From Brachypodium distachyon (taxonomy: Eukaryota > Streptophyta > Magnoliopsida > Poales > Poaceae): a DNA stretch of 64,000 nt. Location of the stretch: the NCBI RefSeq assembly GCF_000005505.3, contig NC_016134.3, positions 41,230,150 through 41,294,149 of the forward strand, read 5' to 3'. Every line of letters starts with the position of its first letter. The stretch's first letter is position 1. Both the position numbers and the translations under genes were made by a program. Under the pieces are notes generated by a model that searched no databases, was not told where the DNA came from, and saw only the letters and a program-made list of their open reading frames with translations. This document shows positions 48,806-59,927 of this stretch, in pieces.

Positions 48806-49919
48806 CTTTGTCTCCGAATGAATGAATTTCACATATGCATAATAAGTTTCTCATCTTTTGTGACATCAACAAAGTCATCAAACATCTGCAACCCACCAAG
48901 AAAAGTAATACTCCCTCCGATCCTAAATTGTTGTCGAAATATTACATGTATCTAGACGTTTTCTAAGAATAGATACATCCATATTTGAGCAAACTTGAGA
49001 CAAAAATTTAGGATCGGCGGGAGTAACTTAAAATATAGACCTTGAGTATTAGACGGCTCGAGGAAGCTCAGTTTTAGGCAGGCAACATGTGTTTCTGAAC
49101 AGAGAGACAAAAAGATTACAGTATCTGACCGTCTATCTTCAAAATCAGCAATGTCATCATCAACTTCATCTTCACTATCATGATCCGAGAAAACTTGTTC
49201 CAATGCCATTGGCTACGACAAAGGTAAATGAAGTCAAGCAAGATCTCAAATGCAGTAATGAAACCGTAAATATTTCAAGTCATAACAATTAAAATACATA
49301 TATAACAAAAATCCAACAGAACAAAACATAAGAAAGCTGGAAAAATCACTAAATGATGAGCACGTGCAGGAAAATTTAAGGCGTAACCATATTACAACTA
49401 TAGAATATAAAAAAGCTGGTAGGAGGCAAAACAAAATTGATACTTAAAATCAACTTCATAAACACATATCTGATACCAAGACATCACGCTGGAAAGATCG
49501 CCATACTCTGGTAATGATAGACAATAGACAGGCAAGCTCTTTCAGATCATCATATTTTAATTGAAGCGGAACCAACAGTGAATGTAGAATTTCTTTTATT
49601 TCCCATCAATCTCTGCAGGAGACAGAACCTAACATTATAGACCTTTGCTAGAATCAGCATCAAAATCAAAATACCAAATCAGAGGTCGAACTGATTGTTA
49701 AATACAAAATATCAAACTGAAGGAGCACCAGGCTCCGAGAAAACAAATGTAGAATAACCTGGGATGTGACTAAAGAATTAAGGATCACGACAAGCATAAA
49801 ATATTTGTATGCATCAAAATTGTAATAGGTCATGCACCTATGCAAGCAAGGTACAATCTTTTTCACGCACCTGTGCCCTGTGAGAATGGAAGAACTGACG
49901 TTTCTGCAGGAGTTGCCAT
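48806..49919 (-). pseudogene. EMF2-type Polycomb (Su(z)12) VEFS-domain fragment
   Basis: Three exon remnants on the minus strand: 49919-49871 (WQLLQKRQFFHSHRAQ, donor GTGCGTG), 49212 down to about 49131 (PMALEQVFSDHDSEDEVDDDIADFEDR) and 48885-48806 (MFDDFVDVTKDEKLIMHM, stop, NSFIRRQ). They match the VEFS box of EMF2, the Su(z)12 subunit of PRC2, in order. The codon for the invariant Trp after MHM is TGA, the donor after FEDR has apparently lost a base, and the rest of the VEFS box (the PWACEAF region) is missing. A Stowaway MITE lies in the remnant intron. A degenerate partial copy. Confidence 0.85.
48911..49023. mobile_element. Stowaway MITE inside the EMF2 remnant
   Basis: CTCCCTCCGATCCTAAATTG ... 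TTTAGGATCGGCGGGAG with TA duplications at 48909-48910 and 49024-49025. It is very close in sequence to the copy at 53062. Confidence 0.93.
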
Positions 49920-51138
49920 CTGCCAGTTAGTGTACACACCAAGACAGTTAGTTCAATATATTGTACTATAAATGTCTAACGAAACAAGCTCCGTCGGCTT
50001 CGATGCTCAGCTCGATGGGAGGCGATCAGCACCTCCATGTCCTCACACACCTGCATCCTGCGTACCAGGCGAAGTCCAAAAGCATTCCATCCCCCCCTCC
50101 GCCCCGCCTTCTCTCCACAGCTCCATGCACACTCCAGCCGCCAGACCAAGCAGCCGGCGAGTTGTTGGAGTGTGGTCATCCCACAGGACGTACACATCAT
50201 GTAATTCTTTACTACTTTGTTTATTTTGGCTTTTGATGAATCTAGAGTCCACTAATGTGCCATGTACAGAAAATTTTCTTACAAGGAGAGTGCATTTAGG
50301 TCCTAATTTATCTATGCTTAAGGTAAACTTCTCATATGATACCTACCCTGTCGACATGTCTCTTGGTATACCACCTTTTCACATATCTCCATGATATTTC
50401 TTATGTACTGCAGGCAGAGATTTTTAATGGTTGTCTGGTTCAGTTTTCCTTTAATTTTAACCTGATGTGCCTCGTTAAGTTGTCTGGTTTTGTTTTGGGT
50501 AACTTTTCTCTACAAGTGTCAGTTATTGGTAAACTAACCAGGAGCAACTAATTAACTGTGATCTGGCTAAAACCCTGCCCTAGGCAATGAAATACAGGTT
50601 TCACATTTGCATCATATTTTCAGTTAGGAGGTATTACAACTGAAAAGTACGTCATGTATCTAATGCCTGGGTACCTTTTTCTGGGAAGAATGTCAAATAC
50701 TAAGGGGAAGAAAACATACAGCCCAAATATTAAGGGGAGGTCATTTTTTCATCACATGTTGCATGTAAAAGACTGCTTTTTAGTTGAATACAACAAAAAC
50801 TCTATATTCAAACAGTAATCATAATTGTCACTAAATTTGTAGACCAAATACCTTGACCAATGCTGCAAAATCTTCAAATCAAAGCTAAAATTAAAGTAAA
50901 GTCGCACTAGATGCCTAAGCACGTAAAGTTTTCTAGGAGATGTTTGTAGTCCTCAGCCTGGCCAGCATGTTCAATTAGCAGAATCCCTCCGGATCTCTCC
51001 ACCCCAGCATGAACTCGATTCCTCCAAAAAAGGTCCGAGACAATTGAAGAACAAGGGATATAAACATTGGCAGACTCTCCTTCTTGCTTTATATCATGGA
51101 TGTGCTTCCTGTGTACTTGTCAGAGGAACCATCTGCGG
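49920..51138. other. Intergenic region
   Basis: No gene recognised. The part next to 51139 probably includes the protease 3' UTR on the minus strand. Confidence 0.4.
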
Positions 51139-52056
51139 CTAGGGTCCTATATTGGCATCAGGCTTCCCTACCTTCCTTGCTCGCAGAAATGCCCTGATAT
51201 GCTCTACAGCCACAAAATAAGAATGATTTCCTTCGAATCCTCCGTGCAGAAGGCCAATTACCTCCCCTTGAGCATTGAGAAGAGGAGCACCTGAAGATCC
51301 ACGCATACTTTTCATATAGACTTCTAGCAACTTCATCTTGTATCCATGCTCATTGTTCTCACCTACTGCGTCTATCACCCTCATTGGACCCACAGGACCT
51401 TTTGTTGTGGTCCTTGTGTGATGCGAGGGCCAAGATATCATCAAAGCGTCGTTTGCCTCCTTTGGGTTAGTCATGCTTATGACAAGTGATGGGTGGACTT
51501 TCTTGCACGGTCCCTTGCCCCTATAGCTTGTTATGTTTTTCTTTTTCACAGACAAGAGAAGGATATCTTTTGAAGAATCCCCTCCTACTATAGTTGCTTT
51601 GCCATATCCCCTATCATCTGAATATTTCTTCTTCCATGTTAATACATCGTGCTGATAATCTTGTTCATAGTGGTCACATAATATCCAAACCTCGAACATC
51701 CTCATTGTCTGCAGGGTAAGAGGGTGTTCTTCTGTATATAGGTGGTCTAACCCATGAGCACTTGTCAGCATAAATATTTCTGTGTCATTAGAGCCGACAA
51801 AAAACGCAGTGGAATTTGCACCCATTGTGCTGCTGTCCTCAACTTCAAGATCTCCTTGAATGTCATCTTCTGCTTCTGCTTCTGTTTCTGCTGCTGCTGG
51901 TGCTCCTGCTATTATAGCCACATCATCTGCTGGTTTTGCTCTTTTAGCAATAGCATTGATTTCGTTCAACTTGTCTGCCTTCGGACCTATCCAGGCATAG
52001 AAAACGGAAGGAGTCGATTTATTGAATACATCAGCCCAACTGGCGCAGGACGCCAT
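51139..52056 (-). CDS. Trypsin-like (PA clan) serine protease-domain protein
   Basis: An uninterrupted frame of 305 aa starting MASCASWADVFNKSTPSVFY. I chose this ATG because it follows a pyrimidine tract with TTTTTTTTAG, which looks like the acceptor of a leader intron; an in-frame extension to 52158 lacks an ATG-supported family match. The catalytic triad is visible: His101 in LTSAHGLDHL, Asp164 in SSKDILLLSV, Ser255 in MRGSSGAPLLNAQGEVIGLLHGG. Residues 50-80 are an acidic linker. Grass genomes hold many such short Deg/trypsin-like proteins of unknown substrate. No transmembrane segment or clear signal peptide is seen. A second, catalytically altered relative lies at 62062. Confidence 0.85.
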   Translation of the reverse strand: MASCASWADVFNKSTPSVFYAWIGPKADKLNEINAIAKRAKPADDVAIIAGAPAAAETEAEAEDDIQGDLEVEDSSTMGANSTAFFVGSNDTEIFMLTSAHGLDHLYTEEHPLTLQTMRMFEVWILCDHYEQDYQHDVLTWKKKYSDDRGYGKATIVGGDSSKDILLLSVKKKNITSYRGKGPCKKVHPSLVISMTNPKEANDALMISWPSHHTRTTTKGPVGPMRVIDAVGENNEHGYKMKLLEVYMKSMRGSSGAPLLNAQGEVIGLLHGGFEGNHSYFVAVEHIRAFLRARKVGKPDANIGP

Positions 52057-52726
52057 ACCTAAAAAAAACAGCAGTAAAGAGGTCATGAGTCTTGTTGTTT
52101 TTTGGAAACGAAACTGTAGGAGAGGCTCCGGCAGTCCTCTTGCACACAAATGATACATATCCTAACTTCCTATTATTTGCTAGATTATGCTCAGAGCGTT
52201 GCTGTGGGATACGCGCTATACATTTAGAAAGCGTTTTGGATGTTTCAACTTGTGTTATAATATTCAATAAAATGGCCAGAAATTTGTTTAAGGGGCAACT
52301 GCCACATTTAGACCATTTCCATGCTAATCAAATTTGGTGATACTCTGATGAAATGACAGAGATGCGTATTAACGAAGACGAAAATATTGCAGGAGTTATA
52401 ACTTTGAAATTAAAACATTGAAGTAACACTGGAACTTGAGACTCAGTGAATTGTGTATAGTAAAAGGGTCATCATACTACATCCTGTCAATGACAGACAA
52501 ATGGTTACTCATTGCATTACCTTCAAGATGCCAACTATGTCTATACAGAACACACGACAACCAATTGACATGTTAGCCAAGATAGAAAAGTTACCGCGGG
52601 CACGTAGTGAAAATCCAAAACACTGACTTAACCTCCAGAGTTGGCATCTCATCTGACATCCATATTTGTATTTGCCTTGTTGAACTGAATTCTACTTCTT
52701 AGCTAATCAAGTGGAGCTACCCTCGG

Positions 52727-52728
<2 letters not shown>
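52057..52728. other. Upstream region of the protease gene
   Basis: Probably leader intron and promoter of the minus-strand protease gene. No clear TATA box; nothing else seen. Confidence 0.35.

Positions 52729-52801
<73 letters not shown>
52729..52801. repeat. Compound (TA)n(GA)n microsatellite
   Basis: About 20 TA units followed directly by about 16 GA units, uninterrupted. Likely hypervariable in length. Confidence 0.97.
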
Positions 52802-52802
<1 letters not shown>

Positions 52803-52877
52803 TGAGTGCTGAGACCGGTTGTTTCGTTGACGAAGTGACAGAAGCTGATGGTGTCCGCATACAGAACAACTGAGAGA

Positions 52878-52957
52878 GCCTTGGTCCTCTTTGTCTCTTG
52901 CGCCCGATAGGTACAAACACGAGCACCTGCTGATGCAGATACATGTGCTAGGAGAAA
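52878..52957 (+). repeat. Left arm of an inverted repeat pair
   Basis: The segment TGGTCCTCTTTGTCTCTTGC to GCAGATACATGTGCTAG is matched, inverted and with scattered differences, by 54394-54465. The arms are about 1.45 kb apart. Confidence 0.7.
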
Positions 52958-53061
52958 GGAAATCCCTTGAGGTGGTGCGCAGTCCATGGGTACTTGGTGC
53001 AAGGACAGCCACCACCCAGATAGTGTGCTGCGACCTGAAGGTGCCGGCGAGATTGGTAGTG

Positions 53062-53174
53062 CTCCCTCCGATCCTAAATTGTTGTCGAAATATTACATGT
53101 ATCTAGACGCCTTTTATGAGTAGATACATCCATATTTGGGCAAATTTGAGACAATAATTTAGGATCGGAGGGAG
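53062..53174. mobile_element. Stowaway MITE
   Basis: CTCCCTCCGATCCTAAATTG ... TTTAGGATCGGAGGGAG. The right flank is TA, the left TG, so one base of the target duplication has mutated. Near-identical relative of the copy at 48911. Confidence 0.92.
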
Positions 53175-54393
53175 TATAACCCAGCTGTGACGAATCATCA
53201 CAGAATCAAAGATGGGGAGGATTTATATCTGACGACGGAGCATGTAAATAAATGTTCCAGTTCTGCCATAACAAAGAGGTGTGTAGGGGATGGAACAACG
53301 AAGCTGAACCGAACAGGCAAAACGGAGCCTGGGTAGTTTGAGGCAACATGAGACGACAGTTTTTTATCCAACAGCCACCTCCATTTGCAAATCTGAATTT
53401 GTTTAATACATACAAATTACCAACTATCTACAGCACTTGGGAGAACAAAGCTACAGAGCTAAAACAAGAGGATAAATTTATTGAGTTCTCCATAATCTCT
53501 AAACTTTATTTTACTGGCCAGTTACAAGAAGGAAGGAACATTTCTACAGGCTTAAAATTTGTGTGTGTGTGTTGTTTACATGGAGATTGACAGCAGTTAA
53601 ACCTGAAATATGAAGAAAATGAAGATATAGTGCTTTCCTTCCAGGTTTTACAGGCAGTGCAATACTCATCCCTACTTACCCGCAAACATAGAAGCACTCA
53701 GCGGCGTTACTATACACGAGTGACAGATTAGGCCGATTCAGAGACCAATCAAAGGCATAAAACACGATCGATGGTGATGTCTAAGCCTAATGATGGAAGG
53801 GGCTCTCCACGGTGCTGTGCATTCGTTCATCCGTTGTGACACAAAAACTTAAATACCCTAAAATTGAAGGGAGACAGCTTGGGCAAATAGAAGAAGAGCG
53901 AACAATTCTCACCCAGAGACCGCCGTCAGGGGGCTGATCGGTGGGCGGCGGCCGGCTTGGACGGGAGCGGCGGCTGCGGTCGGAGGAGTCGTTGAAGATG
54001 CGTGCGGCGGCGGCCGGCTTGGTGGGGAGCTTAGGTCGGAATGAGGGTGCGGGACAGCGGGAGACGGGTATGGACCGTATGGGCTGGCTTAGGTCGGACT
54101 GGGGGAGGCTTTGGTGCGGCGGAACGGGGTGGATGGGGGGCGAAGCTTCTAGATACCGAAGACGTCGTACGGAGGGAGGAGGACGAAGGAAGAAGCGGGA
54201 GGGAAAATTTTGGGTGGGCCCCACCGTCAGTGCCATCGGTTACCGTGGAGAGCCCCCTTCCCAACGCATGGGAGTTATTTAAAATTAAGAAAAAACATGG
54301 GATGGGAGTAGTAGCTAATCGGGTCTGGTGGTGATGGCGGACGGCCGTAGTTCTTTTTTTCAAAATTAATATCCTACCGGGTACTTCTAGCGC
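53175..54393. other. Intergenic, with a GC-rich minus-strand block at 53787-54236
   Basis: The GC-rich block is open on the minus strand for 149 codons, Pro/Ser/Arg-rich, ends at no recognisable domain and could be the 5' leader exon of a transcript. I cannot link it to the protease gene from sequence alone. Confidence 0.3.
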
Positions 54394-54465
54394 ATGTGTC
54401 TGCATCAACAGGTGTTCGTGTTTGTATCTATAGGACACGCAAGAGGCAAAGAGGACCACCGTATT
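54394..54465 (-). repeat. Right arm of an inverted repeat pair
   Basis: Read on the minus strand it gives TGGTCCTCTTTGCCTCTTGC ... GCAGACACATGCGCTAG, the partner of 52878-52957. No target duplication was found at either arm. Confidence 0.7.
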
Positions 54466-54783
54466 CCCGTATTTGTATCCCCCGTACCATGTACTGGGGC
54501 GAGGTGCCAGTTATAGCTGAAAACACACACTACTAAGGGTAGTAGTGCGGAACTGAATAACATATTGGAAGTTGGAATTCATACATACATAATTACATAT
54601 ATTTGGTGACATGAAGAATCATGTTACTCAGTTTATTTCAGCTCTTTCTCTTGTATGAAAAAACAGCTATAGTTCGGTTCGCTGACATGATTCTTCATGT
54701 TTAATCTCAACTCGGACAGTTTCATGCAGGACAACAATTTTAGTTCTTAATATTACTAACTTTATTTCAGCTCTTTCTCTTTA

Positions 54784-55444
54784 GAGTAAAATGCACCGCA
54801 GGTCCTGTAACTATTTGAGGTGTGTCAAGTGAGTCCTAATTCTATCAAAGTGCATATTTAGACCCTAATTCTTTGTGAGTTGTTCACGCATGGTTCTATT
54901 TGAGCCCGAGCCGCTGCTGACCTGCCAGGTGGCATGTTGACCGCTGCCACGTCGACCAAGGTCCCACCGTTCCTGTGGTCTGGAATTTTGCATAAACCCC
55001 CTTATAAAGAATGGAGACTCCAGTTGCAAATTTTCTATCTTTCTTCTTCCCGTTGCTTGAGCTGCCCGCGCTGCCGGCCCGCTACCATGTCTCGACCGCA
55101 AGTGCCTATACCGTAGCGAGGAAGAGAGGCAAGAAGAAGGGATCCCTTCCAACACCGCAGCCCCTGCAAGTTCCTATGCTCCGAGCGAGGTGGGGAGAAT
55201 CAGGGGAAAGGACCGCAGAATGAGTAGAACGGAAAGGTTGGGCCTATTTGGAATTTTCAGCGACTTGTCAGTTAGCCAGCGTGGCGGTCAACATGTCACA
55301 AGGCCGGTCAGCAGCGGCTCTGGTTCGAATAGGACCACGCGTGAACAACTTACAAAGAATTAGGATCCAAATATGCACTTTGATAGAATTAGGACTCAGT
55401 TGACACACCTCGAATAGTTATAAGACCTACGATGTATTTTACTC
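54784..55444. mobile_element. Mutator-like element with perfect 9-bp target duplication
   Basis: Terminal inverted repeats of about 170-200 bp begin GAGTAAAATGCACCGCAGG (54784) and end ATTTTACTC (55444). Conserved inner blocks such as GAGTCCTAATTCTATCAAAG occur on both arms. The target duplication TTCTCTTTA is exact (54775-54783 and 55445-55453). The central 270 bp hold an open frame starting METPVANFLSFFF (55011) of no known family, perhaps a captured fragment. No transposase. Confidence 0.95.
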
Positions 55445-55453
55445 TTCTCTTTA

Positions 55454-56411
55454 TGTAGACAATGACCATGATGCTACCTTGCCGAATGTTACTTTAAGTT
55501 ACTTTTTGACATGAAGCCAAATATACTAATCTCTCCGATTCATAATAAGTGTCTCAGATATTAAATTTGAGACAATTGGTATCCGAAAGTTGAAATTTCT
55601 TTATCTGAGAGTTAAATTATGGCTATTTATCTGCAATTATATTCTATTTGTCCAACATATGTTTTACAAACTATGCGATTAGTTGTTGCCTCTTCCTTGA
55701 TGCTCTTCCTCATGCCTGCTCAACTCTGGCAACGTGGTCGAGGTCGGGGCAAGGACGACCACGTTGAGGTCAGGGGCGATCGAGGTTGTGGCCGCGTCTG
55801 TGCGCCGCCGCCCACCGTCGGTTCCAGGGGAAGGCCACATCCTGCAAACCGGCATCGACATCGTCACCCACGGGGTCTTGGTGTTGAACTTTTCTTTGTA
55901 GCCAGCGGTGGCGAACTCGAGGATGTGGGGCACGTGGTGGACGGAAGGGAGAGGAGGCGGCCGGAGGTTGAGGGGAGGCAGAGGAGCCGGCGGCGCAACG
56001 GAGAAGCCGGCGGCATAGTCCAATTACTTGCTGCTCGCCATCGCGCCGCAGAGAGAGCAGAGGGAGAGAGGAAAAATAGATCGAGGGAGAGAGATGGACC
56101 GTGGGGAGCACTGCGGGTGACTCCTTGCTGCTCGCCCGCTCGCCGGAGTCCAGAACTCTTTGCCCCGTCACCGGCGAGCATAGTTGCGACCCGATGTGGA
56201 GCAGAACGCATGTCCCGTGTGGAGAGGCAGAGGAGAGAGATCCGGATGGGAGAGAGATCAACATACGAGACGAGAAGAGGCAAGGCCGTGGGCTCGGACC
56301 CTAGGCCTACGGAAAAGACAATTATTTTTTTTTGAATTTTTGCCCCGGTGAACTTCTGTGCACATTAAAGGTATTGGAATTGCCTACGGTGGTTAGTATT
56401 TTCTTAATTAT
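55454..56411. other. Body of a Helitron of unknown extent, with a GC-rich block
   Basis: Ends in the Helitron terminus at 56440. The GC-rich block (about 55720-56300) is open in several frames; on the minus strand it encodes HHVPHILEFATAGYKEKF and similar, not recognised. Possibly captured exon sequence. A half Stowaway-like sequence (ATTCATAATAAGTGTCTCAG) lies at 55540. Confidence 0.35.
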
Positions 56412-56440
56412 TCTGTAACAACGCACGGACACTCTGCTAG
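56412..56440 (+). mobile_element. Helitron 3' terminus (third in the window)
   Basis: A weak hairpin TCTGT (56412-56416) / ACGGA (56425-56429, one G-T pair), then CACGGACACTCTG leading to CTAG (56437-56440) and a host T. The ending resembles the ACGCACGG...CTAGT ends of grass Helitrons. The 5' end was not located. Confidence 0.55.
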
Positions 56441-56929
56441 TAAAAATATAAATATAATATGTTCAAAACTGTAAACTAAGTCAAACTTGACCTACTCAGG
56501 TGATACAAAAAAAATCTATCAGCGTCTACAACTTCAAATTATTTTTCTTAAATCTACATTGATATATATCTTCATAGTATATGTATTTGATATTCTAAAT
56601 ATTGTATATTTTCTATATATTTTTGTCAAATTTGAAGAAGTTTGACTTAGGAGAAAGTCCTAGCTTCTTATATTTTGAAATGGAGATAATATCTTCAAAA
56701 ATACGAGGATGAATTCTGAGAGGAAATTGCACGAAGGCAATTGTGATATTTTCACAAAAACCACTCCCTCATCCTCCGACCATCCTCCTTGCGGCCACGA
56801 TATGCTCTCGTCGTCGTCTTGGGGGCCATTACATGATAGAGTCGCCTCCCTCATTGGTGAACCCATCTCAGCCCGTGCCGGAGCCCGAAACTCAGACACC
56901 GAAGATGTTGAACACCCCCTTTTTTGCTT

Positions 56930-57420
56930 CGGTGGTGGGCTGTGGGGATCTCTCCGGCGATCGCTGGCGTGGCCAAAGATACAAAGCGTGTGACACTGAT
57001 GATTTTACCCAGGTTCGGGCCACCTGGAGGTGTAAAATCCTTCGTCCTGCTTTTGAGTTTGTATTCACTGAGTTTGGCTGTCTTATAGGTTGCCTGGTGG
57101 GTTCCAGGGCTTGGCCACTTGCACTACCTAGGTTCTAATGATTTCGAACCCTTTTACCAGTGGCATTGATCCTCCTTTTATACACAAGGGGATACCACAG
57201 GTGCTAAGTTACAGCATGACACGCTAGCTACTTGCGTGTCGAGAGAACAAGAAAGGTGGCTCGGACTAAGCCACGCTGTACTCCATGCAATAGTCGATCT
57301 ACTGTTTACAGAAAGTAAAATGTGCTCTAGGCTAACCGCAGTAGCCTTACTGTGCAAGACTAGACCCGCCGCTCTAATCTTTTCGGGGCATTTAATGCCT
57401 TGCCTTCATTGTACCTGACC
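56930..57420. mobile_element. Remnant of an unclassified long repeat
   Basis: The passage GATTTTACCCAGGTTCGGGC ... GGAGGTGTAAAATCCTTCGTCCTGC resembles a motif found in high-copy grass retroelements. Termini and coding regions are missing, so class and borders are uncertain. The sequence to 58760 shows no other feature. Confidence 0.3.
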
Positions 57421-58764
57421 TCCCACTTGTCCAGCCAGCAGAGGACTTGCCAGGGAGGAGCCTCAGTTGCAGGGGCTGAACGACTTGGGGGGGTAGCCCG
57501 CCTTGAACCTACCGGGGGAACTTCCCGGGCCACTCCTGCCCGGGTAGCTCGCCTTGTGGGACACTAGCTATTGCAACCCACGCGTCCAGCATTAGTGGGA
57601 CCCCGTGAGGCACTGGTGTGACAGCCCGGCTGTGGCGGCGTCCACGGGAACGAGGGCGGCGACGGGAACGGCAATGTCGACTGCTACGACGGAGCATCAG
57701 GCGTCGCATTCGGAAAGAAATGATTGGATAATTTGGTGCCAGGGTTGGCCTTTGGTATGGGATTTTGAGAGATTTAGCTAACTCTTCTAGGGGTTAAGCC
57801 GAAGATTCTGAAATTTGCAAAAAGGAGCCCTTGAGCCGGTGTCAGTTGCCATCATGGCCGGATTAAGCTCGAATTCATCGATTTGGACTAAAATGAACCA
57901 GGTTGCCAAGTTTAATGTCCCGCTTTTCAAGTTTGCTAGTTAAGGGATGAAAATGAACATGTGTGCCAAGTTTAAGGTACCGTCATGCAATTTTCTTGGA
58001 TTCTCACGATCATTATCCTAAATCAGGTAGCATTACGACGGTTATGTTGAAACTCCCTCTTGCGATGACGACCGGCGATCCTGAGGCGACCTCACACGAG
58101 TATGCAGCGGTGTTACATCTCCTTCTTGGTCATTTTGGGCATAAAAGCCGAAACCGGATTATTCAAAATTAAAATTGAATTCACCGAAAACGAGTTAACC
58201 AGTAATAGTTTCATTTTAATCTAGTGGATCCAGTTTTAGCCCTTTGTTCACCAAATAAACCAGGATAAATGATAAAAATCCAAAACCTCTCGGTCATGTC
58301 TATTGCCTAGTGACCGGCGTCTCCATATAAATGTCCACCAACAAAAAACTCTTTCATTGTACTCCTGCTAAACCCCATGCACTTTGCTTGTCCACCGGTT
58401 CCACTTCCGATCAAGTTGTGCCCCCGCCTCTCCAGCATCCGGCGGCAGCGGCGTCTATGCGTGTGTGTGTGTCACGCGAATGACATCCTCTAGCACCACA
58501 CGGTAGATCCAATACAAGAGTTCGTACAGAAGAACGATAATTTATTGGATGAAACAATAAATCACTATAATTGTCAGATTAAATCATACAGAGTATTCCA
58601 GAACCTTCTGGAAGTCTGGAAGCTTCTGACACCTTCCAAAATTCCTCAGGACATTCTCGTGACTCCCGAAACACTTTTGGAGCTAACACAAATACTTCTA
58701 TAACATCCAAAATACTTACCTGGAGTACTTCCAACATGTAATCTCTCAATTCCAAAACAAGTTA

Positions 58765-59927
58765 CACCTTGTCTGGATGTAGACATTGAGGCTAGATATT
58801 AGACATTGGCATTTGTTAGACCCCGAATACCAGGATTCCGTATGTTTGGCTGTTCTTGGCATTGGCGCATGGTATTTGGGCTGAATATCGAGCAAACCGT
58901 CCCACGGCAAATTTCGGTTGGAATTCGGGAGTTGGGTACCGCTTCGACCGAAGACCCGTGTTCGATTCCGTCTTTTCCGATTTCCTCCTCAGCGCCTGCG
59001 CCTCCCTCCCGATAGGGGAACCAGCTCGGTCCCCCGACAACGCCCCCCCCCCCCCCCCGAATTAGAGATGCATCGGGTAGAGAATAGAGGAGTATTTCAA
59101 TCCCAATTCCTCTTGCGCAAGTGCTTCCGATCTGACGAAAATCTTGCGCTGTCAATCGTTCTCAAGATTTCAATATTTGTTGCTGCTATGTACATTTTTC
59201 AATGCATTTTCCATGTTTTTGGAATTTGCCATTTTACATTTTCTTGTTTTTTAGTAATTTTTTAGTTTGCAAAATAAATATTTTTTATAGATGACTTTTT
59301 TCTGTAAATACTGCGTATTTGATTCTATTATCATATGATAATAGTATATTTGATTTGTATTTATTTATTATACCTTTATATATTCTAGATATATAGAATA
59401 GGCGAATCTCGATTTGAAGTCTCATGATCGTATCATGATCCATAGCCGAGTTTAATTGCAGTCAATTAGAAGAATAAAGAAGAATTACTGCATTTCGTAA
59501 CTTATTTTTTGTCTTTTTATTTCGTTTCTTTTTATTTTCGGCTCGGGTCGAGGCAGCCACTCGGCCCACAGACGGATCAGAAGGGTGGGGAACCCTGAGA
59601 CCAATCCCTCATCTGAACCTTTTTTCTTCAATAAAAATACTGACTCTCGAGGCCAGCTCTTGGCTCACTAGAAAGGTAAAATAGAAAATAATATGTTTTT
59701 ATGTGTATAAAACAACATAATAACCATACTCATGAGACAACTTCAATTCAACGCTTTTACCATCAAAACAGGATTTGGCATTCCATCTCTATATCAAGTC
59801 TAGGTTCTATATGCCTAAACATCTAAACACAAATATTGGTATTCAATCTCAATATCAATATCTTCCGATATTGGCATTGAAACCAATGCAATGCCAAACT
59901 TCCGAATGTTTACATCCAAACAAAGTC
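58765..59927. mobile_element. PIF/Harbinger-like non-autonomous element
   Basis: Ends CACCTTGTCTGGATGTAGACATT (58765) and AATGTTTACATCCAAACAAAGTC (to 59927) are inverted repeats with a few mismatches, flanked by TTA at 58762-58764 and 59928-59930, the target expected for this superfamily. Sequence just inside (TTGGCATT) is also mirrored. It contains a 17-base C run near 59045 and an AT-rich, plastid-like interior. Confidence 0.7.
59270..59520. other. Possible plastid-derived insertion (NUPT)
   Basis: The AT-rich passage with TTCTATTATCATATGATAAT and GGCGAATCTCGATTTGAAG has the look of grass chloroplast intergenic DNA and differs from its surroundings. This is an impression, not an alignment. 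Confidence 0.3.
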
